The notes under the pieces were generated by a model that was given only the letters and a program-made list of their open reading frames with translations, did no database searches and had not been told where the DNA came from. A stretch of 8,629 bases of DNA. Source: an archaeon. GTDB taxonomy: Archaea; Nanobdellota; Nanobdellia; Woesearchaeales; GW2011-AR9. Below are positions 5,658 to 8,629 of this stretch, in pieces; the first letter of the stretch is position 1; each line of letters starts with the position of its first letter. Made by a program: the position numbers and the translations under genes. The stretch is taken from the NCBI GenBank assembly GCA_023266155.1, contig JAHFRS010000043.1, positions 1-8,629 of the forward strand, in the 5' to 3' direction.

Positions 5658-7249
5658 GGTTTTAATCGAAATGGTACGTATAATTGATTAGCTGAGACGT
5701 CTTTGCACAATGGGTCATTCTTTAGTGCATTTACAAAAGCATCTTCTGTCTCTGAAGATCCGCCCATTGCCGTATGAAGATTTCGTAAGGCCTTCTCGCA
5801 GCCGGGCCCAGTGGCAATGAACTGTCCACCAATTATTTGTATATACTCTCGTGCGTCAAGGGCTAATGCTGCTGGATCCTGTTGATTCAGTCGCAGCCGC
5901 CCTTCATAGGTTTGATTCAATCTTGCTTGCATTTCAGCTAATTGTTGTGTAGCTTGAACTTGCTGTTCTCTCACGTTATTAACATCTAATTCATATTTGC
6001 GCTGTAAAAGGTCCATTTGAGAAGTTGCTCGGTCTGCTCTCTCTTGGGCAGCCTGATTTTGAGCTTGATATTGCCGTGGCATCTGAACAAGCTCTCGTCG
6101 TAATTTTTGAACTTGAGCGATTGATTCCGGGCATGTTGATTGTTCAGATTTAAAATAAAGGTATTGGCCAACCCCAATAACCACTGCCGCTACTGTTGCT
6201 AGAAATGTGTAGAATGACCGGTCATTTGATTTTTCTTTTGCTTTTTCTAACTTTGCGGAATACTCTTTGAGATCATTTTCGGCTTGATATAAATTTTTAA
6301 CCAATTTTTCAGCTGCATTTTTCATCTCTGCAAGTCCTTTCTGTTCTCGCCCAAAAGCATCAGCGACTCGGCGATGCTCTCCCTGAATCTGGACATATTT
6401 ATCTTGTACTTCTGCATACTCTTCAACCATCAACTTATCCAGTACATCATGTGCTTCATCCATGCCTGAAAAATAACGTAAGATTTTATTCCAGGCTTCA
6501 TCTTTCTTGGCCTGTGCGGTTCTCGCGGGTAAGGTTTTATAGGCTTCTACGCGTTGCACTCCTTCAACTACAAAGCGATCAACTCTGTCAGAAGATAATA
6601 TTTCATAAAGTGTTGGAGCTGCATCGGCAAAACGGCCAGTTATCGTTTGTCCTGCAACATCTAACAGCAATTCTAAAGACTTGGCGAAATGGTCAATAGC
6701 TTTTGCTCCTTTGTATTTGACAGGCTTATCAAATAAAGAATCCACATACTGCTTTTTTTCCTCAACTGTACCTTTACCTGTATAAGATAAATCGGGGAAC
6801 TGACTTTCGAGCGTGACCAAATATTTTCCAAATGCTTCTTCTGCTTCTGTAAGATCTGAATACTGTAATTTTGCTGCCAATACTGTCCGTAGATCTTCTC
6901 GTTCTTGCCGTTGCCCTTGCAGCTTTGCGTTGAGACGATCAGCAGCTTCTTTCTCGTCGACTAAATCACGTGTTGGCTCAGCAGGATCGCCTTGATAATT
7001 TTCAGGGAAATTTGACAATAAAAATTCTCCGACTTCGCGAACCACTGTTTCAAGTGATACTTCTTGTTGAGGTGAATTTTCATCGCCATGAGTTTCAGGA
7101 GTATAAAATACGGTTTCTGTTGCACTGGGAATATATCCGAGATTTTTTAAGGCGTGTTCTGCCTCGGCTTGACTAAGTGCAAGGTCTTGATGCTGTATTC
7201 TAGCAAGAAGTGCGTTAACGGCAATATTTGGAGTGGTTTTCTTGGCCAT
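5654..7249 (-). CDS. Single-pass membrane coiled-coil protein, largest of the three paralogues
   Basis: The function is unknown. Domains in order: an N-terminal domain (about 25-85: 'ALKNLGY ... VVREVGEFLLSNFPENY'); a second domain (about 137-242: 'FGKYLVTLESQFPDLSYTGKG ... YVDSLFD ... HFAKSLELLL ... TLYEILSSDRVDRFV'); a long Glu/Lys/Gln-rich coiled coil (about 265-342); one TM segment (about 346-366); a second coiled coil (about 375-445); and a C-terminal domain (about 465-531: 'IGGQFIATGPGCEKALRNL'). The order and key residues match the 503-residue protein, and the first two domains also match the 377-residue protein. Topology is predicted N-inside, with Cys373, Cys484 and Cys515 outside and able to form disulfides. 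The SD is weak and a TATA promoter lies 44 nt upstream of the ATG. The stop overlaps the next ATG (ATGA) of a signal-peptide remnant, which implies the gene was once coupled to an exported protein. Confidence 0.92.
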   Translation of the reverse strand: MAKKTTPNIAVNALLARIQHQDLALSQAEAEHALKNLGYIPSATETVFYTPETHGDENSPQQEVSLETVVREVGEFLLSNFPENYQGDPAEPTRDLVDEKEAADRLNAKLQGQRQEREDLRTVLAAKLQYSDLTEAEEAFGKYLVTLESQFPDLSYTGKGTVEEKKQYVDSLFDKPVKYKGAKAIDHFAKSLELLLDVAGQTITGRFADAAPTLYEILSSDRVDRFVVEGVQRVEAYKTLPARTAQAKKDEAWNKILRYFSGMDEAHDVLDKLMVEEYAEVQDKYVQIQGEHRRVADAFGREQKGLAEMKNAAEKLVKNLYQAENDLKEYSAKLEKAKEKSNDRSFYTFLATVAAVVIGVGQYLYFKSEQSTCPESIAQVQKLRRELVQMPRQYQAQNQAAQERADRATSQMDLLQRKYELDVNNVREQQVQATQQLAEMQARLNQTYEGRLRLNQQDPAALALDAREYIQIIGGQFIATGPGCEKALRNLHTAMGGSSETEDAFVNALKNDPLCKDVSANQLYVPFRLKP

Positions 7250-7266
7250 AAAGATAGTTCCAATCG

Positions 7267-7733
7267 CTAATACTACCCTCGAGTAGGCACTTCTATATAA
7301 AGCTTTTGTGAAGAATTGCTAATTTGAAGTAGTGAAACTATTTTTGGGAAGGAGCGCAAACGCACGGTGTATTCGCCCGATAGGAATTATAGACGGCTCC
7401 GGCCAGGGCCAGGCTGATGATGAGTCCCACAGCACCCAGATAAAAAAATAATTTCTTTCCCAAGGTTCTTTGTCGAGCAAAATCTTCATCTCTCTGCACC
7501 AATTCTCTGACTTTACCAGCTAAGGTTTCTCTCAGATGCTCTCTTTCATTTGTGATGCCAGCAACTTCTCTTTCCAAATTATTACGATCACGTTCGGCCT
7601 GAACAAATTTACCTGAATAATCAACAAGATCTCTGCGTAACTCGTCCACCACTGCGAGTTGGCGTGTAATATGTTCCAGTTTCGGGACAACGGTTCGCTG
7701 TTCCCGTCTACTTTCCTGCAGCAGCTGCACCGT
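7267..7733 (-). repeat. 467-bp direct repeat, copy A (gene 3' end plus promoter)
   Basis: This is the counterpart of 5142-5608. It covers the last 131 codons of the 377-residue gene, its stop and 3' flank, and the TATA promoter of the 531-residue gene. It lies inside a complete gene and is therefore the likelier source copy. The homology ends abruptly on both sides, at the start-site element on one edge and beside the CTGCAGCAGCTG string on the other. Confidence 0.92.
7294..7310 (-). promoter_or_regulatory. Archaeal-type BRE/TATA promoter for the 531-residue gene
   Basis: The minus strand reads CACAAAAGC then TTTATATA, identical to the copy at 5169-5185. The box ends 44 nt before the ATG at 7249, which predicts a short leader of about 20 nt. 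It lies 28 bp beyond the 377-codon gene's stop (7338-7340), so the 531-residue gene can be transcribed independently as well as by read-through. Confidence 0.6.
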
Positions 7734-8471
7734 TTCTTCCTGCAGTAATCTGGAATAGGTTGCTTGTGCCGGTTCACTTTTGCAGTTGAAATAATTTATG
7801 ACTGTTTCCTGCGCCAGTTCACGTTTTTTCCTGCTCACGCGCTGAGGTAACTGCTGATACTCTTTGGCGAGTTCTATACCTTTGTTCACAAAGACGCTGA
7901 CTCTTTCAGGCGATAATGAGGCATAGAGACGTGACGTTCCCTGACAGAAACTTTCCGCAAACTCTTCTCCAGCGTCCACGATTACTGTTTCCAGCATGTC
8001 CAGAAAACTAAGAACTTTTTTACGTACATGAATAGAATTTATTACTGTATCATCGACCACGGTATCAATGTACTTACTGCGCTCATCATCCTGTCCTCGC
8101 CCAGGAATCGTCAATTGCGGGTTTTCTTCCAGAAAGGCAAAATATCTTCCCAACTGCTTCTTCGCTTCAGTAGGACTATCCTGCATCAGGGCAAGCGTTA
8201 ACTTAGACCGCTTGGCTTCCCGGCGGGCCTCAAAATCATGAATGACACGAAATGGTTCTGGCCGTTTCAGGTAGCCGGCGATTTTTTGAGCGACAGTGTC
8301 CACAGCTATCGGTTGTGTTAAATCACCTGAAACATAAAATTTACCCTTGAAATCCCCATACCCTTCCTGTCTTAATCCGGTTGCTAACATTTCTTCCGAT
8401 ACTTTTGGTAGTTCAGCGTAGTTCTGCACCAAATCCTGCAGTTCTTTCCACGGTTTAGCGAGTCGTGACAT
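7338..8471 (-). CDS. Single-pass membrane coiled-coil protein, short paralogue without the C-terminal domain
   Basis: The function is unknown. It has the two N-terminal domains of the family (about 24-78: 'VSEEMLATGLRQEGY ... VAQKIAGYLKRPEPF'; about 105-208: 'FAFLEENPQLTIPGRGQ ... YIDTVVD ... SRLYASLSPERVSVFV'). A coiled coil follows (about 235-335), then basic ARQRTLGKK and one TM segment (about 341-361). The outside tail is only about 15 residues and contains a CVC pair. The 531- and 503-residue proteins carry a second coiled coil and a folded domain beyond the TM, so this member is naturally short or was truncated. A frame of 14 codons continues past its TAG, and in the repeat copy that stop is a Ser codon. 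The start is supported by a TATA box 26 nt upstream with no SD, which fits leaderless initiation at this ATG. Its 3' third is duplicated at 5142-5608. Confidence 0.92.
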   Translation of the reverse strand: MSRLAKPWKELQDLVQNYAELPKVSEEMLATGLRQEGYGDFKGKFYVSGDLTQPIAVDTVAQKIAGYLKRPEPFRVIHDFEARREAKRSKLTLALMQDSPTEAKKQLGRYFAFLEENPQLTIPGRGQDDERSKYIDTVVDDTVINSIHVRKKVLSFLDMLETVIVDAGEEFAESFCQGTSRLYASLSPERVSVFVNKGIELAKEYQQLPQRVSRKKRELAQETVINYFNCKSEPAQATYSRLLQEETVQLLQESRREQRTVVPKLEHITRQLAVVDELRRDLVDYSGKFVQAERDRNNLEREVAGITNEREHLRETLAGKVRELVQRDEDFARQRTLGKKLFFYLGAVGLIISLALAGAVYNSYRANTPCVCAPSQK

Positions 8472-8497
8472 GAGAAGCTACTTGAGAAGGGTACTAT

Positions 8498-8512
8498 TAT
8501 ATATAGCTTACG
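8498..8512 (-). promoter_or_regulatory. TATA promoter for the first coiled-coil gene, predicted leaderless
   Basis: The minus strand reads CGTAAGC then TATATATA, with 26 nt between the box and the ATG at 8471. That is the archaeal spacing for transcription to start at the initiation codon, and no SD is present. A bacterial TATAAT overlaps it, but I find no acceptable -35 at 16-18 nt. It begins a few bases after the upstream gene's stop. Confidence 0.55.
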
Positions 8513-8515
8513 GAT

Positions 8516-8629
8516 TCAAAACAGCGTCACTTTCAGCTGATACAGTATTCCCGCCGTAAACATCACAATCAGCAACAGGCCCAGAATGAAATGGGGAGCA
8601 AGGCAGTATTCCGGTGTCCTTTCTCCTTG
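8516..8629 (-). CDS. C-terminal end of an upstream membrane protein (5' end outside window)
   Basis: A frame open from the window edge gives 37 residues ending at TGA 8516-8518. It contains a clear hydrophobic helix (HFILGLLLIVMFTAGILY) followed by QLKVTLF at the C-terminus. Another frame is also open from the edge, ending at TAA 8508-8510, but only this one encodes a membrane-helix-like sequence. It would be the last TM segment of an integral membrane protein on the same strand, 44 bp before the first coiled-coil gene. Too little is present to name a family. Confidence 0.5.
   Translation of the reverse strand, partial: QGERTPEYCLAPHFILGLLLIVMFTAGILYQLKVTLF

Noticed and set aside
6451..6699. 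82-codon plus-strand ORF, and similar plus-strand ORFs at 390-671, 831-1061, 2520-2750 and 6970-7176
   Set aside because: All lie antisense inside long minus-strand genes with clear domain architecture. They show no recognisable motifs or ribosome sites and are frame shadows.
5142..7733. The 467-bp direct repeats as the ends of a transposon or integrated element
   Set aside because: No transposase or integrase lies between them, no terminal inverted repeats or target duplications are visible, and one copy is the 3' end of a complete gene. Segmental duplication or conversion explains them better.
8478..8505. A bacterial sigma-70 promoter using TATAAT near 8497
   Set aside because: No acceptable -35 hexamer is found at 16-18 nt spacing (a TTGAAT lies only 12 nt away), whereas the TATA-to-ATG distance fits archaeal leaderless transcription. 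Not fully excluded.
1..8629. CRISPR array, tRNA, rRNA, riboswitch or intrinsic terminator
   Set aside because: Coding density leaves only short intergenic gaps (11 to about 90 bp). I saw no regularly spaced repeats, cloverleaf-like sequence or hairpin plus T-run between genes.

Overview
The window is a compact, unidirectional gene cluster, read entirely on the minus strand from about 8.6 kb down to position 1. It encodes cell-envelope or cell-surface proteins, and I cannot assign a named function to any of them. Three promoter-like elements match the archaeal pattern (BRE plus TATA box, two of them a CTTTATATA-type box). The gene nearest the first promoter has no Shine-Dalgarno sequence and a TATA box about 26 nt before its ATG, as expected for a leaderless archaeal transcript. 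Genes inside the cluster have good SD sequences (GGAGG, AGAGG). The cadherin/Ig-like surface protein with DGxDNDGDxxID motifs is of a kind common in DPANN archaea such as Woesearchaeota, but also in Omnitrophota and other bacteria. I favour an uncultivated DPANN-like archaeon at about 65-70 percent. The main argument against is a secreted protein whose C-terminal half looks like an outer-membrane beta-barrel.

Layout in transcription order. The 3' end of an upstream gene ends in a membrane helix (8516-8629, partial). Next is a 377-residue membrane-anchored coiled-coil protein (7338-8471), then a TATA promoter (7294-7310), then a 531-residue protein of the same family (5654-7249). A 24-codon signal-peptide remnant (5583-5657) overlaps that gene's stop as ATGA. 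A fragment repeating the C-terminus of the 377-residue protein follows (5168-5617), with a second copy of the TATA promoter at its end (5169-5185). Then come a third, 503-residue family member (3609-5120), a 417-residue secreted protein with a beta-barrel-like C-terminal half (2342-3595), and a large secreted protein with six cadherin/Ig-like modules and two acidic DxDNDGD motifs that runs off the window (1-2330).

The key structure is a 467-bp ungapped direct repeat (5142-5608 and 7267-7733). It carries the end of a coiled-coil/TM gene plus a promoter, so the 531- and 503-residue genes start from nearly identical promoters. The upstream edge of one copy is fused out of frame to signal-peptide codons. 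The cluster therefore looks like an array of [coiled-coil TM gene]-[promoter]-[coiled-coil TM gene]-[secreted protein gene] units rearranged by duplication, deletion and possibly gene conversion.

My working inference is a surface-structure locus. Membrane-anchored coiled-coil paralogues with large N-terminal cytoplasmic domains would accompany two exported proteins, one of them a probable adhesin. No enzyme, mobile element, CRISPR array, tRNA or rRNA is visible. There is no intergenic stretch longer than 300 bases.
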